Assembly (NCBI GenBank): GCA_001566295.1
Contig: KQ964256.1
Span: 372,001 to 436,000 of the forward strand
Length of the DNA: 64,000 nt
DNA from: Microdochium bolleyi
Taxonomy: Eukaryota > Ascomycota > Sordariomycetes > Xylariales > Microdochiaceae
Reading direction: 5' to 3'
The notes under the pieces are model-generated. The model made no database searches, was not told the DNA's origin, and saw only the letters and a list, made by a program, of their open reading frames with translations. Position 1 is the first letter of the stretch, and each line of letters begins with the position of its first letter. Made by a program: the position numbers and the translations under genes. Below are positions 12,296 through 23,543 of the stretch, in pieces.

Positions 12296-12303
12296 GTATA
12301 AGA
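12296..12303 (+). promoter_or_regulatory. TATA-like element of the chitinase gene
   Basis: TGTATAAG lies about 140 bases before the chosen chitinase ATG. The spacing suits a core promoter with a leader of roughly 100 bases. Confidence 0.4.
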
Positions 12304-12438
12304 CCACGTCGATGGCCGTTTGTTGTTGACCCGAGGAATACTGCAGCCTGGCAAGCGGTCAGCGACTTCACGCAGTTTTCACTCCTTCTCCAGTCTTTAC
12401 TTCGACCTTTCCCTTGGGTAAGGCATTCGCTTGCCAAG

Positions 12439-15400
12439 ATGCATCTCCCTGCGCGGCTGTGGTCGGCCGTGGCGCTGGCGGCGGTCCTTGTGGCCCAGCC
12501 TTCGGCGGCGTTGCGACTGGGTACCAGCCCTTCGTACACCAACATCGATGTGTGTCCAGACCAATGCAGCACAGTCGGGCCTGACATGGACAAGTGGGCC
12601 GTCTATCCCGACATGAAGAGGATGAAGAAGTGCTCCAGGACCATGTTCTACCGCCTCTCCCTAGATGACCCCATCGACGACAACATCACGGGAGCCCATC
12701 GCATCTCGGCATGCACGTCTCACGGACCCGACTTTGAGGCCATGGCCGTCAACGCGACGGCTCTATCTCTCCCGCCCAATACAACATCGACTGAAGTCAG
12801 CTTCGAGATCGGGTCTTCAAAAGAGGCCGGAGCGGGAAGCAGCCGCAACCAGACATTGCTCGTGCAGCAAATCCGTCAGTACGTTGATGGTGGCCACGGC
12901 AACTCCGCGAACAAGCCTTTCATCATGTTTGGCCAGTCTGGGGAAACGACGGTGGGCATCTACATCGGTCTTGGGCTGCCAAACCACGATATCAGCCAGA
13001 CGGCACTCCAGGCCCTAGAGGAGGCGTTGGGCACCTCGGAGTCGGCCCTGGCAATGCAGCTATGCGGATCCAACCACACCAGCAGCGAGACCTTTGGCAT
13101 CATGCTGGCCAATAACGGCAAGTTTGGTGCCATCCAGGACGCCGTCAAGACTTGGAGCAAGGCCAAGTGTGTGCCACTGGACAAGCCAACCAAAGTCACG
13201 GGCCAGGTGCACTTGACCACGCAGCCGAGCCCCATAGTGGGAACTCCTCCCACGAATGGCAACAGCACTGGCAGCATCGCGAACTTGACGCACCCGGTCC
13301 CTTTGCCGAGGCGAGCTGCAGCAGGAGGAGTTGCCAACTTACAGGCCCGAGCTGACTGCCGCACGATTCAAGTGGTGTCTGGCGACGACTGCGGCACCCT
13401 CGCCGCCAAATGCGGAGTCTCGGGATTCGATTTCGAGAGCTACAACAAGGTCAGCAACTTTTGCGGCTCACTGAAGCCAAAGCAGCATGTATGCTGCTCC
13501 AGCGGCTCCATGCCGAACTTCGCCCCGAAACCCAACAGCGACGGGTCCTGCAAAGCGTACACGATTATCGAGAACGACAACTGCGACAACCTGGCCGCCG
13601 AATACAGTCTGACGAAGCAGGACCTGGAAGACTTCAACACAAAGACCTGGGGGTGGAATGGATGCAAGTTGCTGTTCACTGGCACAGTCATGTGCCTGAG
13701 TAAGGGTACCCCGTCGTTCCCGGCCGAAATCACAAATGCCGTGTGCGGTCCTCAGAAGCCTGGCACGAGTGATCCTAAGGACGGGTCGGACATCTCCAAG
13801 TTGAACCCATGCCCGCTCAATGCTTGCTGCAACATTGTGAGTATTGCTGTAACTATATACCTTCAAACCCCTCTTCCGGCGCTGACACGATCTGCAGTGG
13901 GGACAATGCGGCATCACAAAGGACTTCTGCGTCGACACTAACACGGGTGCTCCCGGCACGGCCGCGCCCGACACTTATGGCTGCATCTCCAACTGCGGTA
14001 CCGACGTGGTCAAGGGCGACGGCGCCGGCAGCATTCGGATCGGCTACTTCGAGGGATACTCGCTCGGCCGCGAATGTCTGCACCAAGATGCTTCCCAAGT
14101 CGACGCCCAGGCCTACACGCACCTGCACTTTGGCTTTGGCACCATGACCCAGTCCTTCGATGTCGAAACGGGCGACATTCTCTCAACATATCAGTTCGAA
14201 CAGTTCAAGAAAGTCAAGGGCCCCAAGCGCATCTTGTCATTCGGTGGCTGGGACTTCTCGACGATGCCCAGCACATATATGATCTTCCGCAATGCTGTGA
14301 CAGCAGCTAATCGCGTACAGGCGGCAACCAAGATTGCCGACTTCATCAAGAAACACAACCTTGACGGCGTCGACATTGACTGGGAGTACCCTGGCGCGCC
14401 AGACATCCCGGGAATTCCTGCGGCCAGCAAAGATGACGGGCCCAACTACTTGGCGTTCCTTGTGTTGTTGAAGAACCTCCTACCAGGCAAGACGGTGTCG
14501 ATCGCGGCGCCCTCTTCGTACTGGTACCTCAAGCAATACCCGCTCAAGCAGATCGGGGCTGTGGTCGACTACATTGTGTATATGACGTACGACCTGCACG
14601 GCCAATGGGATGCCAACAACGCGCACTCCCAAGAGGGCTGCGACAACGGCAACTGTCTACGTAGCCAGGTCAACCTCACGGAGACCAAGCAATCGCTGGC
14701 AATGATCACCAAGGCCGGAGTGCCGGGGCGCAAGGTTGTGGTGGGTGTGACCAGTTACGGCCGCTCGTACAAGATGGCGAACGCCGGCTGCTCCGGGCCC
14801 GGGTGCACATATCTCGGGGACCGTTTCAACTCGCCGGCCAAGAAAGGCGTCTGCACGGGCACCTCGGGCTATCTGGCCGACGCCGAGATCGACGAGATCG
14901 TTGCAGATCGGCGCCGGGCCGGCCGCGTCGTGTCGCAGTACACGGACGCGAGCAGCAACAGCGACATCATAGTCTACGATGACGGCGAATGGGTCTCGTA
15001 CATGAGCCCAGCGACAAAGAAGACGCGGGCAGCGCTGTATGCGGGATGGGGTCTTGGCGGGACGACAGACTGGGCGACAGATCTGCAGAAGTATCACGAT
15101 GTCCCGGCTCCCGCACAGAGCTGGAGCTCGTTCAAGCAGGCGATAATCAACAAAGAGGACCCTCTGTTGGACCCAACGCGAAATGGCGACTGGACCAAAA
15201 AGGACTGCAGCGACTATTACGTCGTCAACGAGCAGGCGGTCGAGCTCGACGTCACGACCATGTGGAACGGCCTCTCGGCGGATGCAGCCTGGAACGACGT
15301 AAAGCGCATCTGGCTAGCCGATCGCGGAAAGGGTGGCACTTTCTTCTCCTCACTCAAGGGAACGCTCAAGACTGAGGCTGACTCGGCCAGCTGCGGCGAC

Positions 15401-16945
15401 GTGTCGGGCAGCGACTGCGGCACGGGAGGTTGTGCCGCCGGCATGAACGGTCCCCTCTCTGGCCCGGCCGGCATGATGATATGGAAGTCCATCGTCATGA
15501 TCCGCCTCGCCTACGCCAACCTGCACACTGCCTTGTTCCAGGCCGCGACGAGCTACACATTGGGCTTGCAGAGCATGATGAACACGTTCGCCCCCGTTCC
15601 ACCCAAGGACAACAAGGATTTCCTTCTGCTCATCGACTTGCTCACCCTCGGCACCCTCGCTGTCGGTGGGCCCATCTTCAACAACTTCATCAAGCAGCTG
15701 CCCAAGTTCAAGGATTCGACAGCCTTCGACAACCTCAAGGACACGACCATGCTTCTCGCCGGTCAGCAGGCCACCTTCGCCAAGGACTTCACTCCCGAGG
15801 GCGACAAGGAGTTCAAGGTCGGCGAGTGGACCGCGAACTCTCAGATCGAGTTCTCGAATTTCATGGGTCAGGTCGTCCGGGGTTGGGCAGAGATAACCTC
15901 GCTCACCTACCGTGACATGATCAGTGGCAGCGACGCCTCGCTCGATTTTCTCGGCAAGGCCATCGCTGGCGGCAGACTGTACCCCAAGAGTGACGCCCCC
16001 GGCAACGCTACGACCAACTCGGTCCTCAACACCATCGACAAGGCCTTCTACGCGTTCTCGATCCCCGAGCTGTGGCGCCGCTCCTCCGTGTATCCCTTCA
16101 TTCTCGACTCAGGCTTCCCCTGCGACGCCAGAGACCCTATCGGCAAGTATATGACTCCTGCCGACCAGCAGGTCACGGGATACTGCTATTTGAACCGCTT
16201 GTACTACCTCGCCGCTCCGAACGGCGCCTCCCAGTACTGCACCGAGGCCGGCTGCGAGGATGAAAAGTTCGGTCTACCCACTGGTCTTGGCGCGCTCGGC
16301 AAAGGCGGGGCCTACGGCGGGTTGACCAAGGACAACATCATCGAGGGTTCTCTGAAGACCTGGTTCGCCAACGGCAACAAGAACCTTGGCCCGCGACAGA
16401 GCAAGACAGACCTCTCTGCTGCCGCAATCAAGGACTCGCTGATCGGCCCGGACATCCTGGTCCCCGGCTACATCCGCCTGCCGGTGTGCTCGCCCGAGAC
16501 GGCCTTCGAGGCGTGGGATCTTGTCGACAATATCGGCCACACCAAGGGCGCCACGCCTAACTGGCCGTGTGACCCTCTCGACGGTAAGAAGCTCTGCGGC
16601 GAGTACTCTTTCCGCGATGAGACCAAGGACGACTCCCCGTCCGTGGCCGACTGCATGCAAATCATCCGCACCATCACGCCTGACAGGGACACCCAGTGGA
16701 CGATGAACGTCGTCGGCAAGAAGTGGCGCGAGATTGGCAAGGCCGGGAACTGCCGCCTGGGCGTCCGGGCGAGCAAGATCAACGGCAACAGCGTCTTCTA
16801 CGTCGGCGGGCAGGATGCCATCAACATCATTCAGGAGGCCGTGAAGCAGTTTGGCAAGTCTGGGAAGATCGCCGCGGGAGGCAATTTCAACTGCGGCGGA
16901 AGTGCGGTTAAGCAGTATTCCGAGTGGAGCATTTATCCCGCGTAG
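12439..16945 (+). CDS. Killer-toxin-like chitinase: 2 LysM + chitin-binding type 1 + GH18 + Hce2-like C-terminus
   Basis: This two-exon gene encodes 1,481 residues; exons are 12439-13836 and 13898-16945, intron GTGAGT...TGCAG, joined in phase inside the chitin-binding module (CNI/WGQCG). The ATG at 12439 is chosen because a signal peptide (about 1-24) begins there; upstream in-frame codons lack one. Domains: a Cys-containing N-terminal region (25-300); LysM 1 about 306-355 (VVSGDDCGTLAAKCG); LysM 2 about 371-420 (ENDNCDNLAAEY); hevein-type chitin-binding about 448-485; GH18 about 512-860 with an intact DGVDIDWE motif (D622, D625, D627, acid E629), so predicted active; a linker of about 500 residues with hydrophobic segments; and an Ecp2/Hce2-like domain about 1364-1474 with DC, NCRLGV and NFNCGG blocks. 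It belongs to the subgroup C chitinases related in plan to the yeast zymocin chitinase subunit. It is secreted and acts on chitin, possibly of competitors or hosts. Confidence 0.93.
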
Positions 16946-17898
16946 AGTGAGAATGATGTTGGGGGTGACGAACGTGTCGGGTATCGCGATTGTATAGAGA
17001 GAAATTATGGTCTTGCTGTACTTTGCTGCAGCGGCCGTAAGTATGCTTTCGGCTGGGCTGGCTTTATCTCCGTGATGTAATTAGGATACCAGATGCAATA
17101 CTTTTCAGTGAGGTGCTTTTCCTGACGTGGGAATCTCGGTAATAGTATGTTCTTCATGGGCAATGAGCCTAAAGGTTGTGCCGTTTGTAGGACTCCAGAC
17201 TTCTTTGCTCGAACGCTGGGCAAGGACGGTAAAAAGCCAGAACAATGATCGTGGTATCAAGATAGAGATGTGCCTACTAATATTCCAGAGATCGAGAATG
17301 CCGTGCATCGTTCAATACTGACACATTTCGACTCACTGGCAGGAATTGACACGCTGCTTCATTTTCGATGGTGTGGAGCTGGGCGGGTGAGAGCCTGCAC
17401 TGGCCCGGAAGTCCCTGCTGAGCTAGGGCAGCTAGTCGTCCAGATCGTCTGGCTACTTAGACATTCGTTATGTCGGGAGCGTTCCCCGGAATTTGCTTAT
17501 TCATGCGCAGCCTGGGACACAACAGGTGCTGCGGAAAGACAGGAAACCGGGTCTAGTGCGCCTTATGTAGGCCAGTAGTACTTCGAACAATCGTCGCCAG
17601 CAGATTCCTCCTTCGGGTTAGTGATATCAGCCACGCGATGGCCTTGTTGCGCTATATACCCCAGAACCTGCGAAGGCTGATTGACGTGAGTGCGTGGCCC
17701 TGACAAGGTTCAAGTGTCGTGCACTAGGTACCCCTGAACCCCTGGGTTTGCCTGATCGAGAGAGATCTGGTCGGGACGCTCACGCTCGGATATGATAGAC
17801 AGGGACCGCAGCCTGGACACAAGAACCTGGAGATAGGACTGTACTTATCCCGTTATCGGTCCGAGTCGCTTTCTGGAGACCTCGGTCTTGGGGCCTTT

Positions 17899-18171
17899 CT
17901 AGAAGATGCCAGAAATCATTGCGACGTTCACTGGGATTCTCGCGGGGTCAAAATAGGAGGGGTCGAGGGCGCCGACCATGTACACTTGACTGCAATCGCT
18001 CGATTCGTCTCTCCACGGATTTTGCATGTTGCTCTCGAGTCTATATTCCCCGAGCACTTTGACGTACCAAATTCGAGAAGTTCTGGATTTCTGGCCCCCC
18101 GGGCGATGCGTGACGGCCAATTCGCAGGCCTTGAGGTTGATTAGCGAGCAGTGTACATGCTTACCCCGTCA
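17899..18171 (-). pseudogene. Possible C-terminal exon or gene fragment, unknown family
   Basis: An open frame of about 90 codons without its own ATG ends in TAG at 17899. Its composition looks protein-like (IWYVKVLGEYRLESN, ALDPSYFDPARIP). An AG is present at its 5' edge, so it could be the last exon of a gene, but I could not find matching upstream exons. It may be a remnant. No function is assigned. Confidence 0.2.
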
Positions 18172-19215
18172 CTAGCTATGAAGCAAGAGAACTACAGTCG
18201 GCCCACGGCAAGCACACAACCGATGTGGTCTGGAGCGATGCACCAGATCAGGCAATTTGCTTGTCCGCGGGACGATAAGGACAATAACAAACAACTTGTC
18301 GACAAGCACTGCGACGGATATTCCTTCTGGTGTATCCGAGCCATCTCGAGCTCTCCTGGTCTCTACCCCTGATCACATGCCGCACGGCGCTTACAGGTTC
18401 CACTTCAGTAATGGCACACATTTAGGGTTCAGCCGACAAGCCCATCAGCACGCCATTGACCCATAGAGCCGCGGAAGCATTGCCGACTGGGCGGTGGACT
18501 CACTTGGGCCGACACTACTGTCTGCAGTTGCAGCAGCTGGTGTGCCCGACAGAGGGCCAGCCGCGTTTTGAGGAAGCTATGCCAGGCACTTCCGCGACCG
18601 CCGCCAGGCTGACACAGGTAGCGTGAAGGCGGCGCGCAGCAAAGATACCAACTAATAATTGAAGCAATGAATGGTTCGACGGCCACTGTAGCGCTGAGTT
18701 TTGACGGCGGGTGGACTGGTCCTTGCAGCCTGGAACCTTTGAGTTTGCGCGTATCTAGCGCACCGGCGGCCCCCCTGCGAGCTGAGGCCGTGTCTGGGGT
18801 AGGCGTCCCCAGGACCCCTGGACAAGATCGGAAATATGGAGTACTTAATGCTCTGGCGTGGATGTGACGTACATGAAAGGCGATGGCCATCACGGGCTAG
18901 CACGCTTCAGGCTTGCAGTTCATCAAGAAGGCCCCTTGCTGGGCTAGGAGAGGCGTCTCTAACCCGTCAGAGGAAGGGGACCATGTGGTAATTAGACTCC
19001 CACCAGTTCGGGTCGACAGGCCGGGTCACCACTGCCCTGCAGCAGCAAGTCTGGATCTGCAGCAATCCACGGAAGGTCCAACATGCTGCAGTGTACAGGA
19101 CGCCTCGAGGAGCTGCCTGCTTTAGCCGGTGTTCGCGGCTGCATGCGATAACTACCTCGGGTCCGGACTTGGCCCGGGGGATCTGCGCCAGGGGTACCTG
19201 ACATGCGGTGGAAGG

Positions 19216-19223
19216 TAATATAA
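19216..19223 (+). promoter_or_regulatory. TATA-like element of the SAT4-type gene
   Basis: TAATATAA occurs about 125 bases upstream of the start codon at 19347. Confidence 0.4.
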
Positions 19224-19346
19224 CTTCTCCAGGTTGCCGATCCCCCTCAACGCTTGTCTTGGTTCCTTGTATGCTCTGTCTGAGCTCCAGCTTCCCACAG
19301 CCCTGCTCACAAGCAGCAGCACTGGAAACAACAACTTTCTCCAGCC

Positions 19347-20857
19347 ATGGCCGCCACCGAAAGTCGAAGCCTCGAGCTCCGATCCGTCGCCGTGGGCGCC
19401 TGGGTTCTGGCCTTTGTGGCTACGGTGCTTCGCGTGTACAGCCGCGCCGTCATCATGAAGGCTTTTGCCATTGACGACTGGCTGATGATGGTCGCCATGG
19501 TCCGTGTTCCTATCCCTCTCCTACAGGGGAGACTTTGGGTGATATGAGTAGCTGATGAAAAGACAGTTCGCTTTCACGATCAACACCATCACCTGCGTCC
19601 TGGGAACTATCCATGGCTCTGGCATGCACATGGCAGACCTGACCCCGCAAAGCATTGAGACCGCGTTAATGGTATGTCGGCAACTCGTGCGACAACGTTG
19701 GAAAAGACCTGACTGACTCTTGGGGAACCCCCAACTTCACAGTGGTGGTACGCCTGCTACCCAACTATCGCCCTCACCATCGTCACATCGAAGCTCTCTG
19801 TGGGCTACTACCTCCTGCGTATCACGACCCAGCGCCTCCACCGCTGGATCGTCTACATCGCCAATGGGGCCTGCGTCGTGGCCAGCGCGACCTTCTTCTT
19901 CGTCACCGTGCTCCAGTGCCAGCCGATATCCTACGCGTGGAATAAGATCAGCGAGACGGGCACCTGCATCCCCATCGACACCATCATCGACATCATGTAC
20001 GCGTACAGCGCCTTCACGCTCTTCACCGACATCGCGTTCACAGTGCTGCCCGCATGGCTCGTCTTCAACCTGCAGATGAACCTCAAGACGAAGCTGGCGC
20101 TGACGCTCATTTTGGGCATGGCCTGCGTGTGAGTCATTCTGGCGGTCTTCCGGGAGGGGTCCATGAATGTCCAGCGGTCTATCCACGCGATGCAGCTGCT
20201 AACTCGTTCCTTTGCCTCCGTGATAGTGCCAGCAGCGCTGTCATCGTACGCTTTCCCCATATTCAAGATTTCAAAGACCCTGACTTCCTCTGTAAGCCTG
20301 ACTCTCGCCCTAGGACTCGCATTGCTCCCAGCAGCGCCACATCCCACACAAGATAAACTCGACTTGGCGCAAACAATACTGACCGAGGCACCTAACCCAC
20401 CATCAAAACAGGGGCGGCAACCACAGTCTCGATCTGGTCCCAGATCGAAGCCGGCCTCGCCATCGCGGCGGGGAGCTGCGCCACCCTCCGGCCGCTGTTC
20501 AAGATCATGCTGCACAAGCTCGGGCTCACGACCGACACCCACACGACGCCCACGAACCCTTCCAACGCCTACGGCCGCAGCCACAGCAACAACAAGACCG
20601 GGAGAAGCGGCGGCGGCGACCACCGCAGCTACATTGGCAAGTCGGGCTCTGGGGCAGCTGGGGGCCGAGACGTGTACAACATGTCTACGTTCAACCGGAT
20701 GCACGACCACGACGAGGACAGCATCGGGTCTACAGGTGGCGAGGAGGAGGAAGGCAGGGCACGAGGGGGGGCCAGCAGTGTCGGCAGCACGGCGGACCTG
20801 CACAGCAAGGCTGGCGGACCAGGAGAAGTTGTTGTAGTCTTGGCACGCAAGGAATGA
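19347..20857 (+). CDS. SAT4/PTH11-type rhodopsin-like integral membrane protein (no CFEM)
   Basis: This five-exon gene encodes 384 residues. Exons: 19347-19499, 19567-19671, 19743-20128, 20227-20291 and 20412-20857. All introns are GT...AG and the frame closes at TGA. The segment IDDWLMM after the second helix is diagnostic of the fungal rhodopsin-like domain. Further family features are WYACYPTIALTIVTSKLSVGYY, LQCQPISYAWN, DIAFTVLPAW, VRFPHIQDF and the last helix SIWSQIEAGLAI. Seven membrane helices are expected, with the N-terminus outside. The last 110 residues or so form a Gly/Ser/Asn/acidic low-complexity cytosolic tail. It lacks the N-terminal CFEM module present in the gene at the right end of the window. 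Members are candidate surface sensors; the ligand is unknown. Confidence 0.88.
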
Positions 20858-21101
20858 CCTCGCCGTAACGTAGTTCTTTTGCCGGGCGGAGTGCGCCGAT
20901 ATGATCATCTCATTGTACAACACTCACTTGCTTGCACATTGCAGCCCTGCCGGATGTGATATCAACCGCCCATGCTCAAAGACAATATCAATTTCTCGCT
21001 ATGTTAGGAAAACATGCTTTTCAACCCGCCTCTAGATTATGTACGGTATATATACTCTACCGCGCCGCCGAGCGCAGCCTCATGAGGCTGCCCCTCAGAA
21101 C

Positions 21102-23543
21102 TCACGCGGCATTCACGATCGACGAGGCTCCTGAGGCCAACTCCTCAATCTCCGTCATGCGGAGTGCCTCCTCGACATCATCGACGAAGCGGTGAGGGCC
21201 ACCGACGAGGTCGACGATGCCGGAGCGCTCGAAGAGCGTCCACAGAGAACCTCTGCGAGATGGGATGCGACTGAAGAACACTCGCACCCCGCGCTCGCGG
21301 TAGTTGGCGACGATCTCCTGCAGGACCTGCACTGCTGACCCGTCCATTGACGTCACCCCGTGGATGTCGAAGATGACGTTCCGGTTGCTAGCCGAATTCC
21401 GGACAGGTGGTAGTGCCGGGTGGACGCTGCCCGAACCATACACCTCCAGACGCCGCAGCCGACTTTTGAGCTGGCCCGTGTTTGCAAAGGTCAGGGGCTC
21501 GGGGATCTTGACGATCAGGCAGCCCTCGACGAACTCAAGCTGCTCGGGGTGATCCTCGGCGTTGGCAAAACGTTGTGTGCCTGGCACGCGACCCAGAATC
21601 TGGATGCGTGCTCGCGTAGAGTGTCTGATAACCTGGATGAGGGAGACACCGATCCCAATGGCAATTCCCAGGTTAAGGGAAAAGAACACTGTGATCAGGA
21701 TGATCCCAAACATGATAGCCAGCTCGGTGTAGCCACGTATCTTGACAAAGAAGTGGATGTCCTCCGGTGCTTCCTCGATCAAGGAAAAGGCGACGACCAT
21801 GATGAGGGCGGACAGCACGCATTTCTAACCAGTGGTGAGCAATAATATCCTGGGCCATAGAAGGGACGAGATAAACTTACTGGAAGGTAGTAGAAGGCAT
21901 CCAGGAGCGAGAAGATGGCCAGAAACGAGATCATGCTCAGGAAGATAGAGCTCATTGGGCTCTTGCCTCCCGTAGACCTGTTCAGCTTGCTCCGGGCATA
22001 ACCGCCGAATGCAGGAATTGCCATGAAGCAAGCACCAATCAAATTGGCCGTGCCCAGCGCGATGAGCTCGCGGTTGGCGCTCAGCTGCATGCCTTCAATG
22101 ACCTCACCACCTCCAAGACTTTTCGCAGCGACGGACGATTCGAAGAACCCGAGCATACCAATCAAAAATGAAGTGCCCATGGCACTCCTGATATGGTGCA
22201 AATGCGACAGCTGGAAAGGGTTCCGGAAGGCGAAAAGCTGGCCATTGGCAGCCTGGACCTTCCCCAAAACCTCGACGCCTTGACCCTCCCAGTCGAGCTG
22301 CCACGCCAGGATAGCTGACAGGACGACGACGAACAAACGATCAGGGACGTAAGCAACGCCGGGGTATCTAGGTTGGATGCGCCGTTTCACCTCACTACGG
22401 ACAACGTCAGCATTGGCGTGTCAGAACCACATCAGGGCTGCCAACTTACCGGAGAACCATCACAATGACAAAAGATACGATGCCGATGATGGCTGACAGC
22501 TTGTGCGCTTCCGTAAGATGCGTAGCCAGGAAATACATCTTGTCCCAGGTGGTCTTGTGGGCAATATCCTGATGTGCCTTCGCGGCAGCAGCGAGCCCGA
22601 TTGTTGGTGTCATCTGATCGATGAAGATGACGATGCCAATGGCAGAGATGAAACCTCTCAGAAACGGCCGACTCAGGACACTTTCGAGGTAGCCAAGGCG
22701 GGTGAGACCCATGATGAAGACAGTTGCGCCGGCGATGCCGACAGCAACTCCTGCCACCTTGGCTTGCAGCACAGCGTCCGCTTCGCCGCCCTCGCCCATG
22801 TCGATGCTTTCCTTGACGATTGAGCCCACAAGAAGCGAGCCTGCTGCCTCTGGACCGACCACCATTTGAGGGCAGCTGCCGAGCAGGGCATACACGAGCG
22901 GATTGAGCGCGAATGCATAGAGGCCATTGATGGCCGGGACGTGGGCCAGGTTATCGGCATATGACAGCGCCATTGGAAGGTACATGGCGGCTAGCGTGAT
23001 GGCCGCCGTGAAATCGCCCTTGAGCCAGGACCAGTTGTACTGGCGCATCCAGATGAGACACGGGACGTAGTACGAAAGGTACATGTAGTTGGAGTCCTTG
23101 ATGCCGTGCTGCTCAGCAAAGTCGCGCGTATTTCTCATGTTGCGACTCTTCAAGCGGTCCGAAAAGACCTTCTTACGGCTGCCCTTAATCTGCCCTTCGA
23201 TCGAACCGAAAGAGGCGTCCGAGGCCATCATAGAGCTGCGATCCTCCGAGTTCTGGATGCTGGGAATCGGGCTGGAGGCGCGCGGGGAGAAGGTGCCGTG
23301 ATTACATTCGCCGTCATGGGCATGGTCGTGGTGTAGCAGGGAGGTCGTCTCCGTGTGCTCCTCGAATGTGCCGTCGACATCGGCCAGGCGCGAGCTGGGG
23401 CCTGCCCTGCCATCGTCACTGTGGTGGCTGTTGGGCGAGCTGGAGAGGGTGTGACTCTGCCGCAGCGTGCTGGGCGTCACCGGGGCATGGTCATGGGCTT
23501 GGAGGCGCGGCCCGGTCGACGACGAGGAAGGCGAGGAGGACAT
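21102..23543 (-). CDS. SulP (SLC26-type) sulfate/anion transporter with STAS domain
   Basis: This three-exon gene encodes 776 residues; exons on the minus strand are 23543-22450, 22394-21881 and 21824-21102, with GTAAGT donors at both introns. The first 145 residues or so are Ser/His-rich and cytosolic. The transporter core follows: YYVPCLIWMRQYNWSWLKGD, MALSYADNLAHVPAINGLY, GPEAAGSLLVG, ESSVAAKSL, and an N-L-I-G-A-C-F-M-A-I-P-A-F-G-G-Y helix. The C-terminal STAS domain (about residues 610-760) includes LIVKIPEPLTFANT and VIFDIHGVTSMDGSAV. The product probably imports sulfate or another oxyanion, at the plasma or an internal membrane; the sulfate assignment is by family. The neighbouring gene on the plus strand converges on it with 244 bp between the stops. 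Length and domain order are normal. Confidence 0.9.

Larger units (their letters stand above)
9678..12438. other. Divergent intergenic region between LysM protein and chitinase genes
   Basis: This 2.76 kb stretch must hold both promoters. A TATA box lies on the LysM side and a TATA-like element on the chitinase side. Its middle part contains one possible small reading frame (10701-11111), listed separately. A short direct repeat AGGTCCAG occurs twice at 11751-11766. I see no recognisable transposon gene. Confidence 0.6.
16946..19346. other. Intergenic region, mostly no gene seen
   Basis: The chitinase 3' region is followed by about 2.4 kb without a convincing gene. A short coding-like tail on the minus strand (17899-18171) is listed separately. 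Another open frame at 17270-17578 on the plus strand has no recognisable family. Confidence 0.5.

Noticed and set aside
12253..12438. Upstream in-frame extension of the chitinase
   Set aside because: It would place the signal peptide inside the protein; the region also contains the TATA-like element.
19931..20923. 330-codon minus-strand frame over the SAT4-type gene
   Set aside because: Conflicts with a well-spliced seven-helix protein on the plus strand and has no motif of its own.
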